Of a DNA stretch of 64,000 nt, positions 1-12,403 are shown in pieces (position 1 is the stretch's first letter; every line of letters begins with the position of its first letter). Source of the stretch: Perkinsus olseni (Eukaryota; Perkinsozoa; Perkinsida). Below the pieces are notes generated by a model. That model had not been told where the DNA came from. It ran no database searches and saw nothing but the letters and a program-made list of their open reading frames with translations. Location of the stretch: the NCBI GenBank assembly GCA_013115125.1, contig JABANN010000051.1, positions 33,868-97,867 on the forward strand, read 5' to 3'. The position numbers and the translations under genes are program-made.

Positions 1-2860
1 GGTACTTCATTATATCATCACACATATCTGCGGAGAGCCCGGGGGAATACCGAAAGTCTGGTCACCGCCGTCGTCGTTGTGATTCCAATGAATGGCAGCA
101 AACAGAAAACTATCAGCGCGACGTAGCCCGGAAGATTTCGATAAGCCTACACTCACCCTTCTTAGTGGGATGGATTCGTCCTCGCCAGAAGGCAGCCAGC
201 CACAGGGCCTGTAGCGTAGAGGTACCTGGTATACCGCGCCTCGTCCTCAACTACAACCTTGCAGAGATAAAGGTTCGCCTTTGTCGCAGTTGGAAGCCCC
301 TATGAAGAGACGTCTTTCTCATAGATTCGGAGCCCGCACACAGGGATAGGGACAAAGTGTCCCGATTGGCTAGTAAGTAGCGAAAGATAGAATAGAGTTT
401 CCGGTTATTCTGGTGTTGTGCCGTAAATTGGCATTTGGGGTGTCGTGCTGCTTCTCTGCGGTGACGCGTGGGTCGCGCCGACGAACCAATCAGTTTTTAA
501 GAGCCCACCTCGCCCTCCACGCATAAACCGAGGTTTGGGGGAGCGTTGTCTCCGACACTGGTGTTAGTCGATACGAAACACGCTGACGTTTAGAGATGGC
601 GTAGGGATGTTTTCTGACGCCCACGTGGCCCTCCGGCTATCGAGGCGCATTGCCCGCCGTTATTGGCTGCCATCTCGGATTCTCGCGTTAAGCACTGCTT
701 ACTGATAGCTGTACTGATGGAAGCCCATCCAACAAAGGCCAGATGCGTGAAGTCTGGATGGACCTGATCCACAACAGGGTGCTCACCCCACAGTAAGGTG
801 CTTACGATATGACGGTAGAGCCATGGGCCCTCTCCCCTATCACAGATTAACTTCTCCTTACACTCTGAAGGGAGGATTTCCATCGCGGCCTCGAAGCCGG
901 TACCTGCATAGGTGGACATGACGATCTAGGCGGGTGCTAACAAGCACTCAGGGATTCCGGCAAGACTCGGCCACAACGACTTACCGAGCACGACCGCATC
1001 ACAACAAATCTGTTCGCCAGTGCTGAGGATAACTCCATCCTTGGTGAACTCCGTGATGGTAGCTTGCTTTGCATCTGGTATCAGGAGGATGCCAGCGAGT
1101 CTCTGGAACTACGCTGCTCCGTCGATTCGGAGATGTCGACGCTCAGGTCGAGCAGCGAGAACTGTCCTCAAGCAGCATCCAAATCAGTCGAGGTAATAGC
1201 GAACTCAAATATGAGAACATCATCCGTGACAAACCCCGTCCTACTTATCTCCCCGGCCGCTATACGCTCGTAGGTTCCCTCGGGGACAACCTACAATACT
1301 TGTCATGGCTTGCGTAGAACAGGAGTGCCCCGACTTACGAATTGGTTGTGAAAAATGTCCCCCACGAAGGGCGAATCCGGTCTCATGCCGGCGGCACCTA
1401 AAAATGTTCAATCACTACGCGACTGCAGACAGCCAACTGTTACTCAGTCCGTGCTGCCAATCGAGTATGTGCTCCCACAGCCACCACCAAACGGCAGTGA
1501 ACAACTTGTAGAGAGAAGACCGAGGCTTCTCCTCGGTGTAGTAGGAAGGAAGTAGCCATTCGAAGGCGCGACAGAACATCACCTGAGAAGGAGAACAGTG
1601 GAGGCGAAGAGACGGGTACTCAGTAGTCTGAGTAGACGCATAGAAGGGCATCTCACATGTATGATGGAAATCTTCCACAGGTTGCCCGGCAGCGGCCAGC
1701 GCTTCTCTCGGTACACGAATGTGGCTGAAAATAACATGAAGAAAGCTCCTAGCGTGGCACGGAGGGCCGCCTAGCCCACCGCAGCAGAGACGGCCCGGGG
1801 CAGGGTGTTCGGTTCTCGTGATGATGAGCACAAAAAGCATGATGATCGAGCGACATCCTTACTGCTCTTCACTTCGTCCTTCAACTCGCTCATCAGATCG
1901 AGTGTGGACTTGCCGTACCCAACAAAGACCACATCCTTACCGGTGAAGGCAGTGCGATCGCTACCTGACAACAACAGCGGCAGATGAGGGCATGTTTTGG
2001 TATGAACATCAGTTGATGATGATGTGACAATACTTACAGTCCGAGCTGTGAAAGACTTTTACTTTAGTCTGGTTCATACCCGGGAAGTCGGGGATGTGCT
2101 TCTTCCTAAAGAGGCCTGTGCCTGCAGAGACACCGTCCCGAGTGGAGAAGGGTAGTAGGGTTGACGACTTACAGATAACAACTTTATCGAAGACTCGTTG
2201 CTGGCCGTCCTCAGTGGTGACCCTCCACGCCTTCCCATCCAGATTCTCAAGGTCTTTCACGAGCACATTGCAATGGATGTGGGGGCCGAGCTTAAAGTGA
2301 GTTACCTGAGAGAAGAACGATCAGGGCCGTGGCAAGCTGAGGGACCCTCCTCATTCCACCCTCATCTGACGAAGTGACGTCGTCTTACGTAATCATCGAT
2401 GTAATTGCAAAGGTCTTCCTTCTTCATAAAAAGCGGATAGCGATCCCCGACTGGGAACTCACTAAACTCGTAAAACCAGCTGGGTACTTGGGCCTGCGCA
2501 GAATGAGCCTATCCGGTATTCGTACTCCGAGAGAAATGTGTAACTGCTAGGGTGTTCAGACCATCAAGCAGCAGGAGATGTATCATGATGAACTGGAGAA
2601 GAATTCAATGACGCGCGAGGAGGGCCGACCCTCGATGGTTACCCCTTGGCCAACATAACCCGTGGACCAGACCCCACCAACTCTACTGCGTGCTTCCAAC
2701 CTGCACAGAGAAGTCGATGAGAAAGGGCAGATACCGGTCCTTACAGAGTGACATTAAAGCCCTCAGCCAGGAGGGTCCTCAAGGTGACGATACCCGACAC
2801 CCCACCGCCAATGACACAGACCGTCTGAGCCGACCCACTGCTGTTGGGCGATTCACCCAT
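1..2860 (-). CDS. Flavin-containing monooxygenase-like protein, tandem copy 1 (3' end cut by window edge)
   Basis: FMO-type enzymes use FAD and NADPH to oxygenate N, S or other nucleophilic centres. I start it at the ATG on the minus strand at 2860, giving MGESPNSSG, followed shortly by the FAD-binding motif VCVIGGGVSG. A short intron near 2690-2743 then joins to LLEARSRVGGVWSTGY, the second FAD-contact segment. Later exons carry FYEFSEFPVGDRYPLF (about 2410-2480), the block ending HIPDFPG and VKVFHSSDC (2035-2290), and the NADPH-site segment VGYGKSTLDLM (about 1880-1930). The block WWWLWEHILDWQHGLS lies near 1460-1490 and the C-terminal QALWLAAFWRGRIHPTKK near 155-210. Introns are GT-AG and about 50-90 nt. 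The window starts inside the 3' part. Against copy 2 there is about 300 nt of extra DNA between 265 and 698. Family call is good; substrate is unknown. Confidence 0.7.
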
Positions 2861-3574
2861 TCGGAATGTGGTTATGGAGAACTGTGCCTTGTAAACGCTG
2901 AACCCATGGAGACGATTCCTCCGCGGAGTCCGCGCAATCCCCGACCGATTGAAAAACCTTCAACAGATCGCACGGAAAAGGCCAAGAATGAGGGCGATCT
3001 GAGAATATCCTTGGGGTACTACCCCACACGCATCTGCCAGGTATTCTGACACAACACAAGAAGACAATGGCTGCCTGTGTAAACTTGCTAGGCTTTGTGT
3101 CGAAAGAAATACGGGAGGCCCGATGAGCTGGCTGGGAGAAAAATCATCAAAAAAATCTTTTAGCGCGGGACAAGGCCCATGAGGAAACATGTGACGAAAA
3201 TGGTAGTGGGAATCGAACGGCGGTGCTGACCGCTACTAAACATGACCACATATCTCGCCCGCGCCATCGCTATAGTCGATAGAAAGTACCTTAACCTGAG
3301 GAGCAGCAAGAAACGCCGAAAAGGAAAGGGCAGACGCCTCACACCACCACCGAGTGAAAAGCTTTGTGAGGAGTGTGAGTAAGTATGATGAATAGAGTAC
3401 CGTGAGTAAAAGCACAACTACGCCATTTCAAACGCTATTAGGAGGCTTGAACTCCGTAAAAGAACCAAAAGACTGCTCTGGCGAATCACTGCCCGGCGAT
3501 GGCGTGGGAGCATGCCCGAGAGGAAATCAGAGGCTCCGCCGGAGTGGTCGGAACAGCGGGAGTGACCACCCCTT
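2861..3574. other. Spacer between the two FMO genes
   Basis: This stretch separates the 5' end of FMO copy 1 from the last recognisable exon of FMO copy 2. I see no convincing coding exon. It should hold the promoter of copy 1 and the 3' end of copy 2. A short minus-strand stretch near 3195-3225 resembles a tRNA T-arm but does not fold into a full tRNA. Confidence 0.4.
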
Positions 3575-6218
3575 CACCTCACCAAGGGACGATAGGTTGC
3601 TGGATAGTAGCATTTGAAGTCATCCAAGATACCACCGTGAAGGTACTTGCTCACTCCTAGGTCCTCAATCTGACAATGACTGGGGTTGGGCCGAATAATC
3701 TGACCACTTCCTTACCAGTTGATCGTGGTAGGGAAGGACGTAGAAGCGTACAGCGCCGGGACGACGGGGCATCGGGGGGACGTGGGTGGCGGCCCAAAGA
3801 CGGTACTTCATTATATCATCACACATATCTGCGGAGAGCCCAAGTGGAATATCGGAAGCTTTTCCACCTTCTTAACTCCAATAAACGGCAGCAAGGAGAA
3901 AACTATCAGCGCGACGGTTGTTCGGACGATGTGGATAAGCCTACACTCACCTTTCTTGGTGGGATGGATCCGTCCTCGCCAGAAGGCAGCGAGCCACAGG
4001 GCCTGTAGCGTAGAGGTACCTGGTAAACCGCACCTCGTCCTCAGCTAGGACCTTCACTATGCATGAGCAATGCTCCAACTCAACCGGGAGACGATACGCT
4101 TTTCAGCGGGTTGTGCAGGAACTCCACTATTGAATTTAATCTTCGCTGCTATATGAGGACGGATAGTTCAAGTGCTACTCACTGATAGCTATATTGGTGG
4201 AAGCCCATCCAACAAAGGCCAGGTGCATGAAGTCTGGATGGACCTGACCCACAACAGGGTGCTCACCCCCACAGTAAGGTGCTTACGATATGACGGTAGA
4301 GCCATGGTCCCTCTCCCTTATCACAGACTAACTTCTCCTTACACTCTGAAGGGAGGATCTCCATCCCAGCCTCGAAGCCGGTACCTTTGCAAGCACATAG
4401 TTCAAGGGTCCAACAAGACGCCATATGAAAGTCGACGACGACCACGCTTGGCCGTCCAGTCGGTACTGTGCCATCGTTCCACCAGAATCCAAGCCGAGCG
4501 CGGGGCTCACCAAAAACGACGACGTCACAAGAGATCTCCTCCCCGGTGTTCAAGCGAATCCCACTCTTCGTAAAACTCGTGATGGTGGCCTGCCTGGCCT
4601 CTAAGAAGAAATTAAATGAGAATTTTGACGACCCGCTCGAGGACTTATAGAAAGCCTGCATACACCGAGGCCAAGGCCTTACTTATGTCGCCGGAGGCGA
4701 TTCGGCTGTACGTTCCCTCGGGGACAACCTGCAGTCACAGAGTAGGGGAGTGAGCAGGGACCAGGAGTAGATCCAATAAGATCACGAGGGCCTACGAATT
4801 GATTCCGGAACATGTTCTGCATACAGGGGAGTTCTGGCCTCATCCCCGCGGCACCTGACAGCGCGACTTCGAGTGAGACCAGCCAAGAGTAGACTGTTAC
4901 TCAACCCGTGCTGCCAGTCCAGGATGTGCTCCCAAAGCCACCACCAAAGGGCTGAGAGAAGCCTGTGGAAAATTGACCAGGGCCTAGCCTCGCTGTAGTA
5001 GGGAGGTATTACCCACTGGAAAGCTCGACAGAACACCGTCTGAGAGTCTACAGGTCGGAACGGATGCTGGTTTGGAGTGGTTACCTGTGCGATGGAGATT
5101 CTGCACAGGGCGAGAGGCACTGGCCAAAGCTTCTCCCGGAATAGGAAGGTCGCTGATCGACGAGTGCAATGTAAGGATGATTTGACTCTTGATGCTTACT
5201 GCTCTTCACTTCGTCCTTCAACTCGTTCATCAGGTCGAATGTTGACTTGCCATAACCAACAAAGACCACATCCTTACCGGTGAAGGCACTGCGGTCGCTA
5301 CCTGACAACAACAGCGGAAGATGTGGGCATGTTATGGTATGAACATGTAACAGGTGATAATGGAGGGTAGGGTGATAATACTCACAGTCCGAGCTGTGGA
5401 AGACTTTAACTTTAGTCTGGTCCATACCCGGGAAGTCGGGGATATGCTTCTTCCTGAAGAGGCCGGTGCCTGCAGAGACGCCGTCCCGAGTGGAGAAGGG
5501 TAGCAGGGCAGACGACTTACAGATAACAACTTTAGCGAAGACTTGTTGCTGTCCATTCTCAGTGGTGATCCTCCACGCTTTCCCTTCAAGATTCTCAAGG
5601 CCTTTCACGAGCACATTTCAACGGATGTGCGGACCAAGCTTAAAGTGAGTTACCTGAGAGAAGAACGATCAGGGCCGTGGCAAGCTGAGGGACCCTCCTC
5701 ATTCCACCCTCATCTGACGAAGTGACGTCGTCTTACGTAATCATCGATGTAATTGCAAAGGTCTTCCTTCTTCATAAAAAGTGGATAGCGATCCCCGACT
5801 GGGAACTCACTGAACTCGTAAAACCAGCTGGGTGATTGGGCCTGACGGGCAGCGTATCCAACTTGCATAAGAATATGCGTGAGAGCGAGCAACTACTATC
5901 GACCGACAGAAGACACCTACGAAGAGGAGCGTGATATCAGGGATACTCCACGAGAGCCAGGGATACGGTCACGGTTGAAAGGCACCCCCCCAATGGTTAC
6001 CCCTTGGCCAACATAGCCCGTGGACCAGACCCCACCAACTCTACTGCGTGCTTCCAACCTGCATAGAGAAGTGGATGAGAAAGGGCAGATACCGGTCCTT
6101 ACAAAGTGACATCAAACCCCTCAGCCAGGAGGGTCCTCAGAGTGACGATACCCGACACCCCACCGCCAATGACACACACCGTCTGACCCGACCCACTGCT
6201 GTTGGTGCAGTCACCCAT
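3575..6218 (-). CDS. Flavin-containing monooxygenase-like protein, tandem copy 2
   Basis: This is a second FMO gene in the same orientation as copy 1 and very similar to it. The start is the minus-strand ATG at 6218 (MGDCTNSSGSG), followed by VCVIGGGVSG, the GxGxxG FAD fold. Exon 1 ends near 6103 at a GTAAGG donor. Further exons hold YEFSEFPVGDRYPLFMKKED (5760-5830), KAWRITTENGQQ to VKVFHSSDC (5385-5640), and VGYGKSTFDLMNELKDE (5205-5300). WWWLWEHILDWQHGLS follows near 4900-4960, then SGIRLNTGEEISCDVVVFG (about 4510-4570) and GEGPWLYRHIVSTLLWG (4263-4315). The tail reads QALWLAAFWRGRIHPTKK, then KYRLWAATHVPPMPRRPG, then DLGVSKYLHGGILDDFKCYY near 3590-3640. The usual FMO length of about 450-530 residues fits. 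The reading frame looks intact across inferred introns. The exact 3' end is uncertain. Confidence 0.72.
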
Positions 6219-6479
6219 TCGGAATGTGGTTATGGGAAATTTAAGCTTGAGCTTAACTAGAGTGAGTGGTACAAAGGAAATCCGCGTGAGCATCAGTGGG
6301 TTCCTATCGCCACACCGGCGTTCGAGAGCTCGTTCTACAGCGTTACAGAAGGGCTGCCGGATGCAGCTAGGAGTGACTTGGTGTAAGACATAACCGAAGC
6401 CCGAGAAGAAATCTGCATTCGTCTTCGCTGCTAACTTCGCGAATCGAGCATACCCAACTCGGCAATGACAGCAGTGGTA

Positions 6480-7030
6480 GTTCTACGACCACACTTCTCC
6501 ACCTTCTCTAGCGATGGCGCTAGCGACGAGACTGTTGCATCTACACCAGCATACTGCCAACTGGAGCAGCTTGGGGTTATTGATAGCGAGATTGACGAGG
6601 CCAGGGCAAGCTCCCCCAGTGGTATCTAGTAGGACTCGCCAGATGGGGTTCAATTCCGTTCCCAAGCATCCTATCAGATGCCCCCCGTACGAGACCGTCT
6701 GGCCACACTGCTCCGCATGCCAAGCGCTGATGTCTTCCCTTATTAAGAATCAGCTAAGCACTAAGTGTCACAAACCTGTTCGGCCGGGGCGCCGTCTTCT
6801 CTTTCGCGAATACAGTCTGGTAGATCCCACTCTTGTTACAATTACCCACGTCGAAGAGCCTTCTGGGTCTAGATAGACCCTTCAGGTCGCTGCTGCCGAC
6901 TTCGAGCGACGGAGTCCACAGACATCGGAGTAGCGAAGCGCTGTAGTGAAGCCCAAGAGGTTCTCTGGAACGAAACATTTCCTGAGCGCCGGCTGAAGGC
7001 AAAACAGCTCTCAGGACTCCGTGGGCCTCC
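6480..7030 (-). CDS. Fragmentary conserved coding sequence, unknown family (copy A of a diverged pair)
   Basis: I do not recognise this protein. Two exon-like blocks on the minus strand are conserved in a second copy near 8640-9230. The first reads SGIYQTVFAKEKTAPRPN near 6780-6840. The second reads GHLIGCLGTELNPIWRVLLD and continues to NNPKLLQLAV (about 6555-6700). A probable donor follows APRPN. Because both copies keep protein-like blocks while the surrounding DNA has drifted, the blocks are probably or were recently coding. No start or stop can be set, and no function is proposed. It may be a decayed gene copy. Confidence 0.35.
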
Positions 7031-8639
7031 ATAAGTCAGCGGTCACTCACTTCCCTTTCCTAACGAGCGCCCAACGAAGATTTCTGCCCCACCGGTAGCA
7101 CTGGACGTGTAGGGCCTACGGGAATCTCTCAGGGTCACGGTGTCTGCCGTCCTCTCGGAATACACGAATAATCTCGGAATAACGTCATGACGCCAACTGT
7201 CAACCCAACAACACATTCAATGAAATAATGTATTCTAAAAATTTGGGAAAAATAAAAGATAACCCCTCTTAAGACGCTGTCCATAGTAGAGAGGCGCAAG
7301 GGATCTATACAGAAGATAGAAACCAGTGCCCCCGAGGGAGGACAGAACTGGAGTGACGAACTGTCACCACTGATTAGGTGCGTTGGTTCGTCGCCGTCAG
7401 ATAGTCGACTAGTACCGGGCCGTTGAGACCCTACCACATAGGGCAGGAGTAGAGTCTTCTCAGCAGACACACTCACGAACACCACCATCGGCAAGCTTGC
7501 ATTCGCACTGGGAACTGCCACAGCGGTTCTGGCATGCCAAGGTTCTGGACCTAGGACATGTTTGCAAGTGACGAAAGCTCGCTGGAGGATGCCGAGCCTG
7601 ACCCGAGAAGATAGGTAGGACGAGTAAGAAGATGGTGGTGGTACGCATGAAGAATTGGGGATCTGTAAACGTATGGACTGCCGAGCACTAACAAAGTGAT
7701 TTCGTTTCCTTAGCCGGATGAACTCACTACTTGAGGCACGACAATCCTCGTGGCTAACCCCGCTCACTGATCAACGTTGGAGCTCCCAGCCCCGCTGTGC
7801 TTGATGAGTGGCACTCGCATTGAACCACATACCATTCATACGTGACACAGACTGTCATTACCGTGCCTGGGAGCTTTGGGCCCGAGTACAGTGGCCAGTT
7901 CGTAATAGAATGTCGCGATAGATCTCATCAGGCACTTCTTCAAAATCTTTGTAGTAACACCTCGACAAGACTAGCCGCTAGCCACTAGCGTCATCATGAG
8001 ACGTTTCTCGGGTCCTAACTCGAACTGGTCTTCATGCTCGCCGGAGCAGTAGCTATGAGGGTAATCAATTTTTGTTGGAAGGTCCATCGAGAGTGGAAAA
8101 TTAACTAGATGGGTGAGCAATAGCATGTGGGTCAAGAGGACCAACCACCGCTAGTTGATCTATCCCAATGACCTTGCTCCAAGCAAAGCCCGGATTTTCA
8201 CTCTCTCATCACACGAACATTGCGTCGGTAGCCGCAAACCCATCGGTATCTAGCAAACCCAATTGTATATATAAATCCAACTGGCCAATGATCCATCTGT
8301 CAAGGAAAAACCAGGACTATGACGATCTCCATCGCGAGACTTCGCATTCCACTTGGGATTACCAATACACGTGAACTTTTGAACCAGTTATCCCGCCCGC
8401 AACTCAATACTATCATTCAATCTAAGGACTACTCAATGTCGATACCTCAACGACAGAAGTGCGGGGCACAAGGCACAGATCACCAGCATACGGGCCCAGA
8501 ATCTGAGCCCCAGATGGCCAACTAACGCCGGCTAGTAAAGAGAACCGAAGGTCTTCCGTCGTCAGAGCTGGAAGACCCACGCCATGTACCGTCGTCAGAG
8601 CTGGATCAACTCAAGTTGGTTCACCGAAAGCTTACTTGT
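7031..8639. other. Stretch without recognisable gene
   Basis: Only unsupported open frames are found here, including a 210-codon minus-strand frame at 7135-7767 with no family motif and biased composition. I see a short direct repeat of about 17 nt (CCGTCGTCAGAGCTGGA) near 8557 and 8590. No other structure was noticed. Confidence 0.4.
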
Positions 8640-9230
8640 TCGCCGAAAGCGCCTTGTCGCGTTCGTCGGGCGAGCGCGAAAGGCATTCCACGGCGTAGCT
8701 AGGCCTTATTTTAGCCAATCCGAAGGAACGCGCCTGTATGATCGATGGCCGGGAGTAATCCCTACTTCGAAGGGTAGCTTCCCTAGAGTCTGGTCCAAAC
8801 GTGGAGGTCCTGTAGACTCCGAACATCCTTCCATCTTCTCTTCCGATATCGCTAACGACCACATTTGTACTATACCACAACACCGCGGCGGTGTCACCGT
8901 CAATTGTAGCAGCTTGGGGTTGTTGGTGGCATTGAGGATGCGAGAACATCCAACGAACTCGGCGCCAACCCTAGGGCCAGACCCCCTCTGGTCTCCAGTA
9001 GGACTCACCAGGTGGGGCTTAATTCCGTCCTCGAGCAGCTAGGGTGTCTCCTGACACCCCATCGGATGCCCCATGTACGGAACTGTCGGACCACAGAGCT
9101 TAGGATGCAAAGCGCTGATGCCTTTCCCCATTGAAAAATGAACTCAACTCTAATTGACACAAAACTATTCGGCCGGGGCGGCGCCTTCCCTTTTGCGAAT
9201 ACACTCTGGTAGATCCCACTGTGTTTCACC
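8640..9230 (-). pseudogene. Diverged copy B of the unknown coding sequence
   Basis: The stretch repeats the blocks of copy A. It has SGIYQSVFAKGKAPPRPNSF near 9160-9215, then a segment matching the GHLIGC region of A. A stop or frameshift follows where copy A reads NPIWRVLLD. The shared NNPKLLQLTV block is recovered near 8895-8930, interrupted by about 70 nt of unrelated sequence. The nucleotide match is clearest at 9150-9225 against 6775-6840. I score it as a decayed or heavily remodelled copy. It could still be functional if unseen introns remove the breaks. Confidence 0.35.
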
Positions 9231-9449
9231 TAAAGGCACGCAGGAGAGGCGTGGCCGTGCTGCCCAGCGATCGCCTACCAGTGGTGTTGTTGTGCCAGTA
9301 GGACACACCGCTCGATCGGTCCCGTACCACACTCCACTCCTCGGAAACAGGCACTACGATTGAGCTACCTTGCCCTCCACCATTGGGCGTCGAGTCATCA
9401 TCGAGGAACCCCTCAGCCTCATCACCTTCCAGATTATCATCATGTTCCT

Positions 9450-12245
9450 ACAATACCGACATGATCGACCTCAGCACCCAGCGAGCCCTCTTCCCACAAA
9501 ATCCCACCTTGGACTTGGTCTTCCTAGCCAAGAGCATACCATTGACCATCTGTCTGAGGCCTGTGTAAGCCTTACGACCAGCAGCACTATGGTCGGTATG
9601 GTCGTGGTCTGCTGCCTCTGGTGGGCCCGATGAGTAGGACTCCAACCGTATGCGATGAGCGGGTGCGTTCGATACCGAACCTGATAGGAGGCCATAAAGA
9701 AGCCGCCCTAGGCTCATGTATCCACAGCGTCGTAGAGCGCGTAGAGGCAAGCGTCATAGTGTACGACTGATGATACACGCCAACCACAGTAGGTGTTCAT
9801 TCTATAACTAAGCCGAAGAGCTGATCGCAAGCCAGAATTCTTACCCCACAACCCCCACGCTCGGCTCCTGGCTCACCTGTCTGCTTTCGAGAAGTGGCAA
9901 CGGCTGGCTCAGTCCCCTCCGATATCAACAGTGACCCGTTGGCTCCAGCACGATACCCCTGCCGCCAAGTCCCCGCCAGCTGTGCATCCCTGGACCCATC
10001 TAGCTCCGCACTGCGCATGTCCTCCTGGTCTTGTAAGTATAACGCTAGGAGGCGATCGTTCTCGATCTGCGTGGCCACGTCGGGGGCCTGCAACAAGTAG
10101 GGCCCGTACCGTCAAGCTCTACGACGTCGCTGTCTCACCATCTCCTGAGGTGGCGGGGGAGGGACCTGAGACGTATCCCCAGAGAGAATATCTATTGCCG
10201 AGACTTGCGGTAACGCAGAAGGCCCCTCTAGCTCCTCGGCTGGCTTCGACGGGTTCTTCAAGGATGAGGATAGCAGAACTGATGAACCTTGAAAGCGACT
10301 GACCTATGCCGCGATGACCTTAGAACGACGTAAACCCAGTCTGAAAGCCCATAAGAACAGGACAGAGCCTCCCTACTGAGCAATAGTAAGAACGCGAACC
10401 GACCATCAGCCTCGTCGGCTCCCTACAGCTAATCCGGGACGGTGCCACCGTCATTGTGTTGGCTTACCCTTGGTCGCAGAGCCTGTGGCCTGTATCCGAT
10501 TGAGCACCTCTTCTAGCATATCAGACAGCGTGAGGAGGTCACTGAGCTCAGAAGAATCTTCTTTGCCATCCTCGAACGCCCGTTCGATCGTGGCTCGAAG
10601 GCGAGATCGCCCCGCGCACGCCTGAAGGGCCGAATAATGATAAAAGCGCGGTTGCGCTTGGTCGTGAAGACCTCAGCATAGTCTGCCTCGAACTTCCTCC
10701 TTGGTAAATTGGGCATAGAGTATATCTCGTAAACGGCATCCCGGAGATTCTCTACCTGAGGAGACTCTTTGTTGAGCGAGCGCAATACAACCCTTGTTCC
10801 ACGCGCTGCTGGATTGCTCAGATATCGTCGATAATCAAACACTCTACCGGTGAACCTGAACCGAGAACCCCCCCCCCCTGAAACTCCAGGAGATGCACCC
10901 ACAATGGGACTGCTAAGTGACCGAGACGTATACGACTCGACAATGGTACAAGTATGGGCCAAGTGCACAACCCCGGAAGCCTACCTCTGAGGGCGATAAA
11001 ACCATAGCCTTTGTCTCTGCTGTCGTGTGCTTAGTAGTAGCCAAGTTGGGGTTTAGCGCGGGGGACTCTTCGGCACCTTACACGACAGGCACTACGATAC
11101 GCATGCCAGGGACGAGCTGGGCACCTTTAATTTGGAACCTCACTGTCTCATCGCGAGGAGGGAACGGTTCTGAAATAAAGCGGAAATAGAATCGGTCGTC
11201 GAATTAGCCAAGCCATCGGGCGCTAGCTACTCTTGCCGACCTTTCCTTCTCCGTAGCTCCTTGTATGCCTTGAAGAGGCTTTCCAATTGACCCTCTCGTA
11301 ATATGAAGGCATCGCACCACTCCTGTACTAGAGACAGGACCTTGGCCCTGAGCATGATACAGGAGATGACTGAGCCCAGCACTGGATACGGGCACGAGAA
11401 CAGTAGTGGGACCTCGGACGCGCTGCTTTCGAATCAAGGCGTTCTCTGTCCATCATAAGTCGTTGAATGTGAATAGCATGGGGAGCCCTTTCTCACTTAA
11501 TCAGCTTCCGCTCGGTCCCACTCGGTATCCGGACCTTCAACTGCGGCTGATACCACCAGGGCACAGAGGCCAGTCTGTACATATCCTTCATGAACCCCTG
11601 ACAAGATACTACTACTCGGCACCGCTGGTGTCACACTCCAAACCATCTCAATACGAAAAATGCCAATATTCTCGATAACCGATTATGTACCGCCGCACTT
11701 GGATCAATATCTCTGCTCATATCCGTATGATCTACCATGCCAGACGCGTATAATGTTTTTCCCGTCAGAAAAGTGTCGCTACTGATGCGTACAAAGAGTG
11801 CCATACAGGAGCTAGTGAGAGATATGAAAGCGCGTGCAAGTCGGCTCTTACATCGGTCATATAGCTGCAAACGATGTATCCACAATTCTTGACAAGCATC
11901 TCTAAAAGGGTTAAACAAAGTTGGATCTGAGGGAAATTTGGTATGGTACACCACCACGCGCGCATATAAGAACTTACATTAGGTGAGTCGCCCATCTCAA
12001 AACCATTGCGGATCTCCAGCAGGACCTCCGGTATCAGCGACGGACACGACTGAGCAGGCTACATCATCAACTGCTACCAAGGCCTTCGAAGTACCGAGAG
12101 CATGTCACATATCGCCACATTAGCGTCCCAATTAATAGAGTCTCCGCCTGAGATCAACGGCCGCCCTCAAGATCAGCGGACAGCGGCCAGTCGTCTCACC
12201 TAGCGCTGCTGCTAACAGGGTGTCTAAACGGCTCGAATGATGCAT
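9450..12245 (-). CDS. VHS domain protein with GAT-like helices (TOM1/GGA-type sorting adaptor)
   Basis: VHS-GAT proteins bind ubiquitinated or signal-bearing cargo on endosomes and Golgi membranes. From the ATG at 12245 the exons read MHHSSRLDTLLAAAL, then GGDSINWDANVAICDMLS, the typical first VHS helices. PEVLLEIRNGFEMGDSPN follows near 12000-12050, then IQLCLTLLEMLVKNCGYIV near 11880-11940. Next come VLSLVQEWCDAFILREGQ and FKAYKELRRRK near 11235-11340, which complete a VHS domain. Downstream exons have charged helices (TIERAFEDGKEDSSELSDLL, about 10545-10620) that look like part of a GAT domain. A proline-rich linker with DILSGDTSQVPPPPPQ follows near 10150-10190. The last block reads VATQIENDRLLALYLQDQED near 10020-10080. 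The frame at 9450-9750 may be the C terminus, but this is weak. VHS is secure; GAT is an inference. Confidence 0.6.
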
Positions 12246-12403
12246 CGTAATCGATTAAAAACAGTCGGAGGTAAACTCCTATACAATCAACATGAAACTA
12301 CATGAAGTCGATTCTCTCGCCTACTGTGACACACTCTCCAACACAAAGCCAGGGAAGCAGAAAAATATGCTGAACAACAAGGACAATATACTCTTGGGGG
12401 TAC

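Noticed and set aside
3190-3260. tRNA-like T-arm (GTTCGATTCCC on the minus strand)
   Set aside because: The presumed acceptor and D arms do not pair and the anticodon arm is not convincing; at most a tRNA fragment.
7135-7767. 210-codon minus-strand open frame
   Set aside because: No motif, no splice-linked neighbours and an irregular composition; probably chance.
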